Source: Actinomycetes bacterium
GTDB taxonomy: Bacteria; Actinomycetota; Actinomycetes; DATJPE01
Length of the DNA stretch: 50,877 bases
Reading direction: 5' to 3'
NCBI GenBank assembly: GCA_035506535.1
Contig: DATJPE010000011.1
Coordinates: forward strand, 1-50,877
Part shown: positions 1-9,294 of the stretch, one piece after another
Layout: each line of letters opens with the position of its first letter
Numbering within the stretch: the first letter of the stretch is position 1
Program-made: the position numbers and the translations under genes
The notes under the pieces: generated by a model
Told to the model about the DNA's origin: nothing
Databases searched by the model: none
Seen by the model: the letters and a program-made list of their open reading frames with translations, nothing else

Positions 1-1500
<1,500 letters not shown>

Positions 1501-1612
1501 CATATCTACTCACCAACTGGTGAGTGCGCATCGCGTCCACTGTGCGGTTCCCGAGATACGGTCGGGAACGCCCAAAGAAAGCGCCCGCGCTTTCGACTGA
1601 CATCTCCATAGA
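1501..1612 (+). other. 23S-5S internal transcribed spacer
   Basis: This spacer holds no tRNA. It contains a short perfect hairpin at 1508-1525 (arms ACTCACC/GGTGAGT) just after the 23S end and a second inverted repeat around TTCCCGA/TCGGGAA near 1548-1568. Such stems are the usual substrates for rRNA end processing. The processing role is an inference. Confidence 0.6.
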
Positions 1613-1731
1613 GTTTCGGCGGCCATGGCGAAGGGGAAACGCCCGGTGACATTCCGAACCCGGAAGCTAAGCCCTTCAGCGCCGATGGTACTGCCCTGGT
1701 GACGGGGTGGGAGAGTAGGACGCCGCCGGAC
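1613..1731 (+). rRNA. rrf: 5S ribosomal RNA
   Basis: A 119-nt segment starts GTTTCGGCGG and ends CCGCCGGAC, so its ends pair as helix I. Inside are the conserved loop CCGAACCCGGAAGCTAAGC and the GGGAGAGTAGG element of actinobacterial 5S rRNA. It lies 112 nt after the 23S end on the same strand, as the last gene of the rrn operon. Confidence 0.96.
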
Positions 1732-1740
1732 ATTCTTTGC

Positions 1741-1777
1741 GATGAGGGCCACCCTGAATTCTCGGGTGGCCCTCATC
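1741..1777 (+). terminator. rrn operon intrinsic terminator
   Basis: A perfect 14-bp stem (GATGAGGGCCACCC at 1741-1754, complement at 1764-1777) encloses a 9-nt loop and is followed by GATTTTCC. It lies 10 nt after the 5S rRNA and is the strongest hairpin in the region. Confidence 0.9.
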
Positions 1778-1799
1778 GATTTTCCGGGCAGGAGGTCAG

Positions 1800-2711
1800 G
1801 TGGACCAGGGCGCATCCGCGGGCAGGCCGCGCCGGCATCGGCCGGGCGGGCCGTCGCGCGGCTCGACGCCGGCTGCGCGCGAGTCCGGCGCTGCCGCTCG
1901 GCGCGCCGCACCCCGAGGGCACCCGCGGCCCGAGCCGGCGGAGTCGACCCGACCACGGCGCCGCGTGCCGGCCGCCCCCGAGCCGGACGAGGACGCGACC
2001 CTCGCCGAGCTCGACCGCGCGACCCGGGCGCAGCTGCGGACCCTGCCCGCGCAGCTCGCCGACGACGTCGGTCGCCACCTGGTCATGGTCGGGCGCCTGC
2101 TGGAGGAGGATCCCCAGACGGCGTACTTGCACGCCGCGAAGGCCCAGGCGCTCGCCTCCCGCGTCAGCGTGGTGCGCGAGGCGCTCGGGCTGGCCGCGTA
2201 CCGGACCGGGAGGTGGGCGCAGGCGCTGGCCGAGCTGCGCGCCGCCCGCCGGATGGGCGGCCACGACGACCTGGTGCCGTTGATCGCGGACTGCGAGCGG
2301 GCGCTCGGTCGGCCGGAGCGGGCGCTGGCGCTCGCCGGTGACCCGGCGGTGGCGCGGCTGGACGAGGCGGGTCGGGTGGAGATGCTCATCGTGGGCGCGG
2401 GCGCGCGCCGGGACCTGGGGCAGCCGGAGGCGGCGGTCCTGGCCCTTCAGGTCAAGGAGCTGACCCCACCGGTGCTGCGGCCTTGGACGGCCCGGCTGCG
2501 CTTCGCCTACGCGGACGCGCTGGCGGCCGTGGGACGCGACGCCGAGGCGCGGCGCTGGTTCGCCGCAGCCGTCGAGGCCGACGTGGAGGGGGAGACCGAC
2601 GCCGCTCTTCGCCTCGCCGAGATGGACGGCATCGTGGTCGAGCCGCCGGGGCCCGACCCCGGTGTGGTCGTGGTGACCGACGCCCTCGTCGACGCCGAGG
2701 AGTGCGACTAG
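1800..2711 (+). CDS. TPR-like helical repeat protein
   Basis: This 303-residue protein starts at GTG 1800, with the Shine-Dalgarno GGAGGT at 1791-1796. The first ~75 residues are low-complexity (Arg, Pro, Ala). The rest is Ala/Leu/Arg-rich amphipathic helices with tetratricopeptide spacing (LYRTGRWAQALAELRAARRM-type units, 'YADALAAVGRDAEARRWFAAA' near the C-terminus). The tail is acidic. A similar protein is common in actinomycetes; its partner is unknown. It sits alone after the rRNA terminator, and its stop overlaps the convergent hydrolase gene by 4 bp. No signal peptide or membrane segment is seen. It is probably a cytoplasmic scaffold. Confidence 0.75.
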   Translation: MDQGASAGRPRRHRPGGPSRGSTPAARESGAAARRAAPRGHPRPEPAESTRPRRRVPAAPEPDEDATLAELDRATRAQLRTLPAQLADDVGRHLVMVGRLLEEDPQTAYLHAAKAQALASRVSVVREALGLAAYRTGRWAQALAELRAARRMGGHDDLVPLIADCERALGRPERALALAGDPAVARLDEAGRVEMLIVGAGARRDLGQPEAAVLALQVKELTPPVLRPWTARLRFAYADALAAVGRDAEARRWFAAAVEADVEGETDAALRLAEMDGIVVEPPGPDPGVVVVTDALVDAEECD

Positions 2712-3691
2712 GTCCGGTCCGACCCGTCCACGTGGTCCACCTGGTCCATGCGGTCCACCTGGTCCATGCGGTCCACCTGGTCGAGGAAGCGCATGATCCC
2801 GACCACGTTGGACCGGTCGGCGTTGAGGTGCTCGTAGCGGGCCACCCGACCGGGGTCGGCGAGGAAGGCCGCGTAGCGCTCCAGGGTGGCCTCGCGGACG
2901 CGGGCCACGGCGTGGTCGAGGTCGAGCCCGTCCGTGCGCGCCCCGCGCACGAGCTCGACCCACAGCCGCAGCTCCTCCTCCGAGCGGGCCAGGGTCGCCC
3001 CGACGTCGGTGACCGGCCCGAAGTGGCTGAACAGCAGCCGGGTGGGCGCCTGGTCGCGGAACCGGTGCAGGGAGTCCACCGCCAGCTCGAGGTCGAAGTC
3101 GGGGGGCGGTGTGGACGGCCGGAGGTCGGCCGTCTCCGGGATGTAGATCCCCGCGGCGTCGCCGACGTACAGGTCGCCCGTCGCGGAGTCGACGAGACCC
3201 AGGTGGTGCTTGGCGTGACCGGGGGAGTGGAAGGCAGCCAGCCGCCGGCCCTCCCCGAGGTCGACCGAGCCGGTCTCGCCAAGGGACCGGATCCGGGCCG
3301 CGTCGGTCGGCCGGAGCAGGCCGAACACGTCGTCGAGCACCGACCCGAAGACCTGCCGGGCGCTGGCGAGCAGTCGTTCGGGATGGGCCAGGTGCCGGGC
3401 GCCGCTCTCGTGGACGACCACCTGGGCCTTCGGGAACGCCGCGGCGAGGTCACCGACGCCTCCTGCATGGTCGAGGTGCACGTGGGTCACCACGATCGTC
3501 GCGAGGTCGTCGGGGCCGACGCCGAGCTCGCGCAGGCCCGCGACGACGGTTCCCGCCGACGTGGCGGTGCCGGTCTCCACCAGGCAGGGGTGTGCGGAGC
3601 GGATCAGGTAGGCGCTGGTGATCCCGGGGTAGCCGGACATGGTGGTGTCGACGAGGAACACCTCGCCGCCGAGTGGCACCGCAGCGTCCAC
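2708..3691 (-). CDS. Metallo-beta-lactamase-fold hydrolase
   Basis: This 327-residue protein has the zinc motif THVHLDHAGG (H70, H72, D74, H75) and downstream ligands in FHSPGH, LYVGDAAG and LLFSHFGP. These are the complete metal-binding pattern of glyoxalase II-like members of the superfamily. The substrate is unknown. The chosen start is GTG at 3691, with AGGAG seven bases upstream and the fold beginning at once; the open frame continues further but lacks a ribosome site. The C-terminal ~20 residues are a DNA-encoded hexapeptide repeat (DQVDRM). The gene is convergent with the TPR gene (4-bp overlap) and divergent from the ssb-like gene. Confidence 0.85.
   Translation of the reverse strand: MDAAVPLGGEVFLVDTTMSGYPGITSAYLIRSAHPCLVETGTATSAGTVVAGLRELGVGPDDLATIVVTHVHLDHAGGVGDLAAAFPKAQVVVHESGARHLAHPERLLASARQVFGSVLDDVFGLLRPTDAARIRSLGETGSVDLGEGRRLAAFHSPGHAKHHLGLVDSATGDLYVGDAAGIYIPETADLRPSTPPPDFDLELAVDSLHRFRDQAPTRLLFSHFGPVTDVGATLARSEEELRLWVELVRGARTDGLDLDHAVARVREATLERYAAFLADPGRVARYEHLNADRSNVVGIMRFLDQVDRMDQVDRMDQVDHVDGSDRT
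2734..2782 (-). repeat. 18-bp tandem repeat in the 3' end of the MBL gene
   Basis: Two full copies and one 13-bp partial copy of GGTCCACCTGGTCCATGC are read here on the + strand. On the coding strand they give the repeated hexapeptide DQVDRM just before the stop. The unit is a multiple of three, so copy-number change would keep the frame. Confidence 0.9.
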
Positions 3692-3796
3692 AGCCGATCT
3701 CCTCTCGCCCTCGTCCCCATCCTGCCGGACGGGCCGGCTCCCTCCCCTCGGGTCGCAGCAGGCTGGAGCGTCACCCCCCGATGCGCAGGAGGCTGC

Positions 3797-4132
3797 ATGT
3801 CCGCGACCACTCCCGCCCACCTCAACGAGGTCCACCTCGTCGGTCGGCTGTCCGCACCGCCCGTCGAGCGGGAGCTGCCCTCCGGCGACCACGTGGCCCT
3901 CTTCCGGGTGGTCGTCGAGCGCCCGGTGGGAGCCGCCGGAGCACCGGTGGACACCCTGGACTGCGCCGCCTGGCGGGCCGGCCTTCGACGTGCGGTGTCG
4001 CGGTGGAACGCCGGCGACGTGGTCAGCGTCGACGGCCAGCTGCGCCGCCGGTTCTTCCGGCGGGCGCAGGGGCTCGGCAGCCGCTACGAGGTCGAGGTCA
4101 GCCGCGCGCGGCGCCTCAGCCGGCCGACGTGA
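3797..4132 (+). CDS. Single-stranded DNA-binding protein paralogue without acidic tail
   Basis: The protein is 111 residues and starts at ATG 3797 after AGGAGG (3787-3792). It begins LNEVHLVGRLSAPPVERELPSG and has the FRVVVER/LDCAAWR strands and the GDVVSVDGQLRRR segment of the SSB OB-fold. It ends right after the fold and lacks the Gly-rich linker and the acidic DDxIPF tip by which the main SSB recruits repair proteins. It is also not in the rpsF-ssb-rpsR context. It is therefore likely an accessory SSB (compare Streptomyces SsbB), possibly for chromosome segregation or uptake of DNA. Its 3' end overlaps the convergent DUF1015 gene by 17 bp. Confidence 0.8.
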   Translation: MSATTPAHLNEVHLVGRLSAPPVERELPSGDHVALFRVVVERPVGAAGAPVDTLDCAAWRAGLRRAVSRWNAGDVVSVDGQLRRRFFRRAQGLGSRYEVEVSRARRLSRPT

Positions 4133-5369
4133 CCGGGGGCTCGAGCACGCGCAGGAGCAGGCCCGAGCGCGGCTTCGGCCAAAACGACGTGGACTTGCGC
4201 GGCATCCGGACCCCCCGCCCGGCGAGGTCGAAGACGGTGCCGATGTCGACCGGGGCGAGCAGCACCGCCGTCCCGCCGGCCTCCGCCGCGCGGCGTACCG
4301 CGTGCTCGGCGTCGTGGTGGTAGGTGACCGCCTCGTCGGGCACGCCCCAGGCCGGCAGCACGACGTGGTGCAGCACGACGGTGTCCAGCGCGCGCCACTG
4401 GGGTGGTCGTTCGTCCGGCGCCAGGGCGGCTCGTACCGTGCGGTCGACCGCCGCCCGGTCGTCGACCCGCGCGACCCGGGCCTCGCCCCCCGGCCCGACC
4501 AGCAACATCTCCCCCGCGCTCAGGCGGGGCAGCCGGTCCCACCACTCGGCTCCCGCGTCCTCGAGGCGGACCCCTTGTGGGGCGCTCGCCCGCGCTGGGA
4601 CCACCCCGTCCACGTGGCGGTGGATCGCCGCCAGCCGCGGGGGGTAGGCCTGGAGGTCGACGAGCAGCGCCAGGCCCCGCTCCCACGGCCCGCCGGGCCG
4701 GCCGGCCCGAAGGCGCCGGTACGCCGCCAGCCGGTGGTGCCCGTCGGCCACCAGCGCCTGGCGTCCGGCGAGGTCCCGCGCGACGCGGGCGAGCGTTTCG
4801 GGGTCGGTGAGCGCCCACAGCCGGTGGCGCAGCCCGTCGGGGGTCACGGCCTGCGCGAGGGGCTGCGTCGTGGCCACCTCGTCGACGGTGCGGGTGGTCG
4901 TCGCATCGTCACCGTGGAAGAGCAGCCAGATGGGCTCCAGGTTCGCGCCGGTGGCCGCCATCAGGCGCGTGCGGTCCTCCACCGGACCGGGCATGACGTC
5001 CTCGTGCGCCAGCACCGCGCCGCCCTCGGGGTCGCCGAGGCCCAGGGCCCCGATGACCCCTCGCTGGAGGACGCGGGTGCCCTCGGACTGCTCGTAGACG
5101 TACAGCGCGTCGAGCTCGTCGGGGACAACCACCCCCTCGGCGATCCACGTGCTCAGGGTGCGCGCCGCGGCGGCCGCCGGGTCCGGCCCCACGGGCAGGA
5201 CCAGCCGGACCACGTTGTGCTCGTCCCGGTGAGCGAGGGCGAGCGCCTCGTCGCGCTCCACGACGTCGTACGGCGGCGCGAGCACCGCCCCCAGCGGGAT
5301 CCGCGGCGCGTAGCGCCACGCGCGGAATCCCGCCAGGGAGAGGGTGTCCGGTCCCGCCACGCGCCGCAT
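4116..5369 (-). CDS. DUF1015 family protein
   Basis: This 417-residue protein opens with LAGFRAWRYAPRIPLGAVLAPPYDVVERDEA, the typical start of DUF1015 (SerB-cluster) proteins. It contains the conserved block VADGHHRLAAYRRL and the HNVVRLVLP motif. The family has no established biochemistry; the HHR block resembles ParB/Srx-like nucleotide pockets, which is an inference. The ATG at 5369 is only 14 bp from the divergent start of the HAD gene, so its promoter must lie inside that gene or the gap. I see no clear Shine-Dalgarno sequence. Confidence 0.85.
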   Translation of the reverse strand: MRRVAGPDTLSLAGFRAWRYAPRIPLGAVLAPPYDVVERDEALALAHRDEHNVVRLVLPVGPDPAAAAARTLSTWIAEGVVVPDELDALYVYEQSEGTRVLQRGVIGALGLGDPEGGAVLAHEDVMPGPVEDRTRLMAATGANLEPIWLLFHGDDATTTRTVDEVATTQPLAQAVTPDGLRHRLWALTDPETLARVARDLAGRQALVADGHHRLAAYRRLRAGRPGGPWERGLALLVDLQAYPPRLAAIHRHVDGVVPARASAPQGVRLEDAGAEWWDRLPRLSAGEMLLVGPGGEARVARVDDRAAVDRTVRAALAPDERPPQWRALDTVVLHHVVLPAWGVPDEAVTYHHDAEHAVRRAAEAGGTAVLLAPVDIGTVFDLAGRGVRMPRKSTSFWPKPRSGLLLRVLEPPVTSAG

Positions 5370-5371
5370 CG

Positions 5372-5377
5372 TACGGT
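5372..5377 (+). promoter_or_regulatory. -10 element TACGGT of a leaderless promoter (HAD gene)
   Basis: TACGGT is followed by exactly six bases and the GTG at 5384. Initiation about 7 nt downstream would place the start codon at the RNA 5' end. Confidence 0.6.
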
Positions 5378-5383
5378 GGGCCC

Positions 5384-6397
5384 GTGGACCACCCGGCGCT
5401 CGCCGCCAGCTACGACGGGACGATCCTCGACCTCGACGGCACCGTGCACCGCTCGGGAACGCTCATCCCGGGCGTCCTCGAGGCGCTCGCCGAGTCCTCG
5501 CAGCGCTACGGCATGCAGCACGTCTTCGTGACGAACAACGCCAGCCGCACGCCGGAGGAGCTCGCGGCAGACCTGCACGGCCTGGGCATCGAGGTCGAGG
5601 CCGATCACGTCTTCACCAGCGCACAAGCCGCGGCCCGGCTGCTCGTCGACCGGGTGCCGGCCGGCTCGCCGGTCCTCGCGGTGGGTGGCTCCGGGGTCCG
5701 TGCCGCCCTGGAGGCGGCCGGCTTCCGGTTGGTGGAGCGCTCGGACACCGGACGCCCGGTCGCCGTGGTCCAGGGGTGGTTCCCGGACCTGGCGTGGCGG
5801 CTGCTCGCCGAAGGGGCGTTCGCGCTCGCGGCCGGTGCGCTGTGGGTGGCCACCAACCTCGATGCGACGCTGCCGACCCACCGCGGCCTGGCTCCCGGCA
5901 ACGGGTCCTTCGTCCGGGTGCTCGCGGCCACGACGGGGCGTGAGCCGGACCTCGTCGCCGGGAAGCCCGGTCCGGGGATCCTCCTCGAGGCCGCCGCAGT
6001 GCTCGGCCTGCGCCGGGCGCTCGTCGTGGGGGACCGGCTGGACACCGACATCGAGGGTGCCCGGGCCGCCGGCCTCGACAGCCTCCTCGTGCTGACCGGG
6101 GTGACCGACGTGTGGCAGCTGCTCCAGGCGCCGGTCAGCCGGCGCCCGACCTACGTCGGCGCCGGCCTGGACGCTCTCCTGCGACCGACCTCCCTGCCGG
6201 TCATCGTCGACGGGGTGGTCACCTGTGGAGCGGCGTCGGTCGTACGCGGCTCCGACGGCGTCCTCGACCTCCATGCCGCGGGTGACCGGCTGGACCTCCT
6301 GCACGCCTCGTGCGTGGCCGCGTGGTCCGAGGACGCTGCCCAGGTAAGGCTGTCCGGCCCCCTGGCGGCGGCACTGGGCGTGTCGGTCCAGGGGTAG
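5384..6397 (+). CDS. HAD-superfamily hydrolase, NagD-like
   Basis: The 337-residue protein has the nucleophile motif DLDGT (residues 16-20), motif II in VFVTNNASRTPEELA, and motifs III/IV in GKPGPGILLEAA...VVGDRLDTDIEGARAAG. These are all the residues of a working class IIA (NagD/phosphoglycolate or nucleotide phosphatase) enzyme. About 65 C-terminal residues extend beyond the HAD core and have no recognised domain. The start is GTG 5384, with a leaderless-type promoter six bases away. The substrate cannot be told from sequence. Confidence 0.88.
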   Translation: MDHPALAASYDGTILDLDGTVHRSGTLIPGVLEALAESSQRYGMQHVFVTNNASRTPEELAADLHGLGIEVEADHVFTSAQAAARLLVDRVPAGSPVLAVGGSGVRAALEAAGFRLVERSDTGRPVAVVQGWFPDLAWRLLAEGAFALAAGALWVATNLDATLPTHRGLAPGNGSFVRVLAATTGREPDLVAGKPGPGILLEAAAVLGLRRALVVGDRLDTDIEGARAAGLDSLLVLTGVTDVWQLLQAPVSRRPTYVGAGLDALLRPTSLPVIVDGVVTCGAASVVRGSDGVLDLHAAGDRLDLLHASCVAAWSEDAAQVRLSGPLAAALGVSVQG

Positions 6398-6454
6398 CGT
6401 GGGGCCGTCGACCGAGGAGCGGTCGACCCGACCAGGGTCCGGACCGGAGGAGCG

Positions 6455-7372
6455 ATGGTCTACGACGCGATGCGGGGCTACCTGCAGCTGGCGCTGGGGC
6501 TGACCGAGGTCAGCCGGCAGCGGGCCAACGAGGCAGCCCGGGCGGTCGCCGCCCAGTTCGGCATCACCGGCGAGGACGCCATCGCCGGGGCCGGCGCCGC
6601 GGCCGGGATCGCCAGCCAGCAGGTGCAGACGCTGGCCGAGGACCTGTACGAGGCGGCCCGCAGCAACCGCAAGCTGCTGACCGACCTGGTCCGCACCGAG
6701 GTGGATGTGGTGATGACCCGGCTGGCGAGCGTGGACCCGCGGCAGGTGGAGGCGCTGCGCGGCGCCCTCGCCAGGCTCGAGGAGACCCTGGCCGCGCTGC
6801 TGAGCTCGCGTCCGGGCGTCCCGGGCAAGACCTCCTCCGTGGCCTCGGCCCGACCGCTGCGCCCCGAGGCGCCCGGTGCCGCAGCGCCACCGCCACCCAC
6901 GAAGGCGGCCAAGAAGACCACGGCGACAGCCAAGAAGGCGACGGCAGCGAAGAAGACCACCGCGAAGAAGACCACCGCGAAGAAGACCACCGCCAAGAAG
7001 ACCACCGCCAAGAAGACCACGGCCAAGAAGACGGCGGCCAAGCAGACGACGGCCAAGCAGACAGCGACGGCAGCGCCGGCTCGGCCGGCCACGGTCTCCG
7101 AGGCCACCGTCGCCGATGCAGCGCCGATCTTCGCGTCGAGCACGGGAACATCGCAGACCGGCTCATCCGACACCGGCTCATCTGACACCGGCTCATCCGA
7201 CACCCGCTCATCCGACACCGGCACATCCCACGTCGTCACACCGGCCACGGCCTCCGTCCTCGACACCCGGCAGCGAGCGGACGCCACCGGCGGCGAGGTG
7301 GCTGCGGAGGAGGTCATCGTCATCCCCGCCGTGGGCGATGAGGTCGAGGCGGGCTCCCCGGACTCGCCGTGA
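6455..7372 (+). CDS. Phasin-like helical protein with histone-H1-like lysine tail
   Basis: This 305-residue protein starts at ATG 6455 after GGAGG (6446-6450). Residues 1-118 are amphipathic helices resembling phasin or apolipoprotein-like coiled coils. Residues ~150-210 are a Lys/Ala/Thr tail built from KKTTA pentads, like bacterial histone-H1 homologues and the tail of mycobacterial HupB. Residues ~230-260 are SDTGS-type repeats, and the end is acidic. The domain layout suggests binding of DNA or another polyanion through the tail. Both functions are inference. It lies directly upstream of, and overlaps, the small gene before tlyA. Confidence 0.75.
   Translation: MVYDAMRGYLQLALGLTEVSRQRANEAARAVAAQFGITGEDAIAGAGAAAGIASQQVQTLAEDLYEAARSNRKLLTDLVRTEVDVVMTRLASVDPRQVEALRGALARLEETLAALLSSRPGVPGKTSSVASARPLRPEAPGAAAPPPPTKAAKKTTATAKKATAAKKTTAKKTTAKKTTAKKTTAKKTTAKKTAAKQTTAKQTATAAPARPATVSEATVADAAPIFASSTGTSQTGSSDTGSSDTGSSDTRSSDTGTSHVVTPATASVLDTRQRADATGGEVAAEEVIVIPAVGDEVEAGSPDSP
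6950..7066 (+). repeat. 15-bp tandem repeats encoding KKTTA
   Basis: Seven full units and one partial unit of a 15-bp repeat (consensus AAGAAGACCACCGCC) encode KKTTA x5, KKTAA, KQTTA and KQTA. The first units are nearly identical; the later ones drift toward Gln. Confidence 0.95.
7154..7228 (+). repeat. 15-bp tandem repeats encoding DTGSS
   Basis: Five 15-bp units, consensus GACACCGGCTCATCC, encode QTGSS, DTGSS, DTGSS, DTRSS and DTGTS in the same gene. The TCA serine codons are unusual for this GC-rich DNA. Confidence 0.93.
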
Positions 7373-7605
7373 CCGAGGGACCCCACGCCGTCGAGGCCAG
7401 CGACGGCTCCGACCACCTCGCCACCGACCCCGGCGTCGGCCCGACGCAGGACGAGGTGCTCGCCCGGCGCGTCGCACCTGTCGCTGACGCCCTGGCCGGG
7501 CTGGACACGCTGGGCGAGTCCTCGCTGGAGGAGCACGTCGCGGTCTTCGAAAGGATCCACCGCGGACTGCAGGACGCGCTCGCCGACGTGGACGCCGAGA
7601 CCTGA
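7369..7605 (+). CDS. Small conserved-context hypothetical protein
   Basis: A 78-residue acidic protein starts at GTG 7369 and overlaps the previous stop by 4 bp. Its second half (LGESSLEEHVAVFERIHRGLQDALADVDAE) is a predicted amphipathic helix. I recognise no domain. A short acidic gene just before tlyA is a common arrangement in actinomycetes, so it is likely real and translated by coupling. Confidence 0.7.
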   Translation: MTEGPHAVEASDGSDHLATDPGVGPTQDEVLARRVAPVADALAGLDTLGESSLEEHVAVFERIHRGLQDALADVDAET

Positions 7606-7609
7606 TCGC

Positions 7610-8410
7610 GTGCCCAGGGCCCGCCTCGACATCGAGCTGGTCCGACGTGGCCTCGCGCGGTCGCGTGAGCACGCCCAGGAGCTGCTCGCCGCCGGTCGGG
7701 TGAGCGTCGCGGGGACGTCGGCGACCAAGCCGGCCACGCAGGTGGCACGCGACACACCCATCGTGATCGCCACGGCAGGACCGGCGGACGGGTACGTCTC
7801 CCGCGGCGGCCACAAGCTCGCCGGCGCGCTGGACACCTTCTCGGACCTGGCCGTCGACGGGCGCAGGGCGCTCGACGCGGGAGCCAGCACCGGAGGGTTC
7901 ACCGACGTGCTGCTCCGGCGCGGCGCTCGTCAGGTCGTGGCGGTCGACGTCGGCTACGGCCAGCTGGCCTGGAGCCTTCGCACCGACGAGCGGGTCGTCG
8001 TCCTGGACCGCACCAACATGCGCACGCTGGGCGTCGAGCAGGTCCCTGGCGGGCTGGTGGACCTCGCCGTCGCCGACCTGTCCTTCATCTCGCTGGGCCT
8101 GGTGCTGCCCTCCCTCATCGGCGTGACCATGGCCGACGGAGACCTCCTCGTCATGGTCAAGCCGCAGTTCGAGGTGGGGCGCGAGCGGCTCGGCCCGGGC
8201 GGCGTCGTCCGCGAACCCGCGCTGCGGGCGGAGGCGGTGCGTACGATCGCGGAGCGGGCCGCCGCCCTCGGGTGGGGCACCGCGGGGGTCACGGCCAGCC
8301 TGCTGCCCGGACCCGCCGGCAACGTCGAGTACTTCCTGTGGCTTCGCGCCGGAGCTCCTGGACCCGACCCGCGCGCCATCGAGCGCGCCATCGTGGAAGG
8401 ACCGCCGTGA
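7610..8410 (+). CDS. tlyA: TlyA 16S/23S rRNA (cytidine-2'-O)-methyltransferase
   Basis: The 266-residue protein has an N-terminal S4 RNA-binding domain (residues ~1-60, RLDIELVRRGLARSREHA) and an FtsJ/RrmJ-type methyltransferase with SAM motif DAGASTGGFTDVLL (89-102). The N-terminal extension matches the long mycobacterial type, which methylates 16S C1409 and 23S C1920 and gives capreomycin sensitivity. The C1920 equivalent lies in this same window at position 521. It is the first gene of a tight tlyA-nadK-recN operon and starts at GTG 7610, 4 nt after the preceding stop. Confidence 0.94.
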   Translation: MPRARLDIELVRRGLARSREHAQELLAAGRVSVAGTSATKPATQVARDTPIVIATAGPADGYVSRGGHKLAGALDTFSDLAVDGRRALDAGASTGGFTDVLLRRGARQVVAVDVGYGQLAWSLRTDERVVVLDRTNMRTLGVEQVPGGLVDLAVADLSFISLGLVLPSLIGVTMADGDLLVMVKPQFEVGRERLGPGGVVREPALRAEAVRTIAERAAALGWGTAGVTASLLPGPAGNVEYFLWLRAGAPGPDPRAIERAIVEGPP

Positions 8411-9294
8411 CCGTCCCCGCGCGTCGGGTCCTCCTCGTCTCGCACCCTTCCCGCGAGGTGGCCCGCCACGCGGTGCTGGCGGCGACCAAGCGCTTCCTGG
8501 AGGAGGGCGTCGAGGTCGTGGTCCCGGTGGAGGACGCCTCACCGGAGCTGCCCGACGTCCAGGTCAGCCGAGACGCCGCGGGGTGCGACGTGGCGATCGT
8601 CCTCGGCGGTGACGGGACGATGCTGCGCGCGGCGGCGCTCACCCACGGCGCTCGAGTCCCCGTGGTCGGGATCAACCTCGGACATGTCGGCTTCCTCGCC
8701 GAGGCCGAGGAGCGGGACCTCGCCGCCGTCGTCGACCAGGTGGTCGCCGGGCGCTGGAGCGTCGAGCAGCGCCTGGCCCTGGACATCACCGTCACGCGGG
8801 AGGGGGCGCTCGCGGAGCGGCTCTGGGCGGTCAACGAGGCCTCCCTGGAGAAGGCCGATCGACAACGCATGATCGAGGTGGTCGTCGAGATCGACGGCCG
8901 CCCGCTGTCCCGCTGGGCGTGCGACGGCGTGGTCTGCGCGACACCGACCGGGTCGACGGCCTATGCCTTCTCGGCGGGTGGGCCGGTGGTGTGGCCGGAG
9001 GTCGAGGCGTTGCTGTGCGTCCCGATCAGCGCCCACGCCCTGTTCGCCCGGCCCCTCGTCGTGGCCCCGACGTCGGTGATCGCGATGGAGCTCATCGGGC
9101 GGGTCGAGGCGGTGCTGTGGTCCGACGGGCGGCGCAGCGTCCCGGTCCGGGTCGGGGACCGGATCGAGGTACGTCGCAGCGACGAGCCACTGCTGGTGGC
9201 ACGGCTGGAGCAGACGCCGTTCACCGACCGGCTGGTGGCCAAGTTCGCCCTGCCCATCGAGGGATGGCGGGGACGGCCGGGGTCGCAGCGGTGA
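8407..9294 (+). CDS. nadK: NAD kinase
   Basis: The 295-residue cytoplasmic enzyme phosphorylates NAD to NADP. It has the diagnostic GGDGT (67-71), NLGHVGFLAE and the second Gly-rich motif TPTGSTAYAFSAGG. The start is GTG 8407 in a GTGA overlap with the tlyA stop; the frame remains open further upstream inside tlyA, but the homology begins here (RRVLLVSHPSREVA). It ends in a 4-bp overlap with recN, the usual actinobacterial order. Confidence 0.96.
   Translation: MTVPARRVLLVSHPSREVARHAVLAATKRFLEEGVEVVVPVEDASPELPDVQVSRDAAGCDVAIVLGGDGTMLRAAALTHGARVPVVGINLGHVGFLAEAEERDLAAVVDQVVAGRWSVEQRLALDITVTREGALAERLWAVNEASLEKADRQRMIEVVVEIDGRPLSRWACDGVVCATPTGSTAYAFSAGGPVVWPEVEALLCVPISAHALFARPLVVAPTSVIAMELIGRVEAVLWSDGRRSVPVRVGDRIEVRRSDEPLLVARLEQTPFTDRLVAKFALPIEGWRGRPGSQR

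Noticed and set aside
6950-7228. Tandem repeats that might look like a CRISPR array
   Set aside because: The units are contiguous 15-mers without spacers and code for in-frame pentapeptides.
6478-7902. Long minus-strand open frames opposite tlyA and the Lys-rich gene, and many others across the window
   Set aside because: In DNA this GC-rich, antisense frames stay open by chance; these give low-complexity Arg/Pro/Ser proteins with no family motif and no ribosome site.
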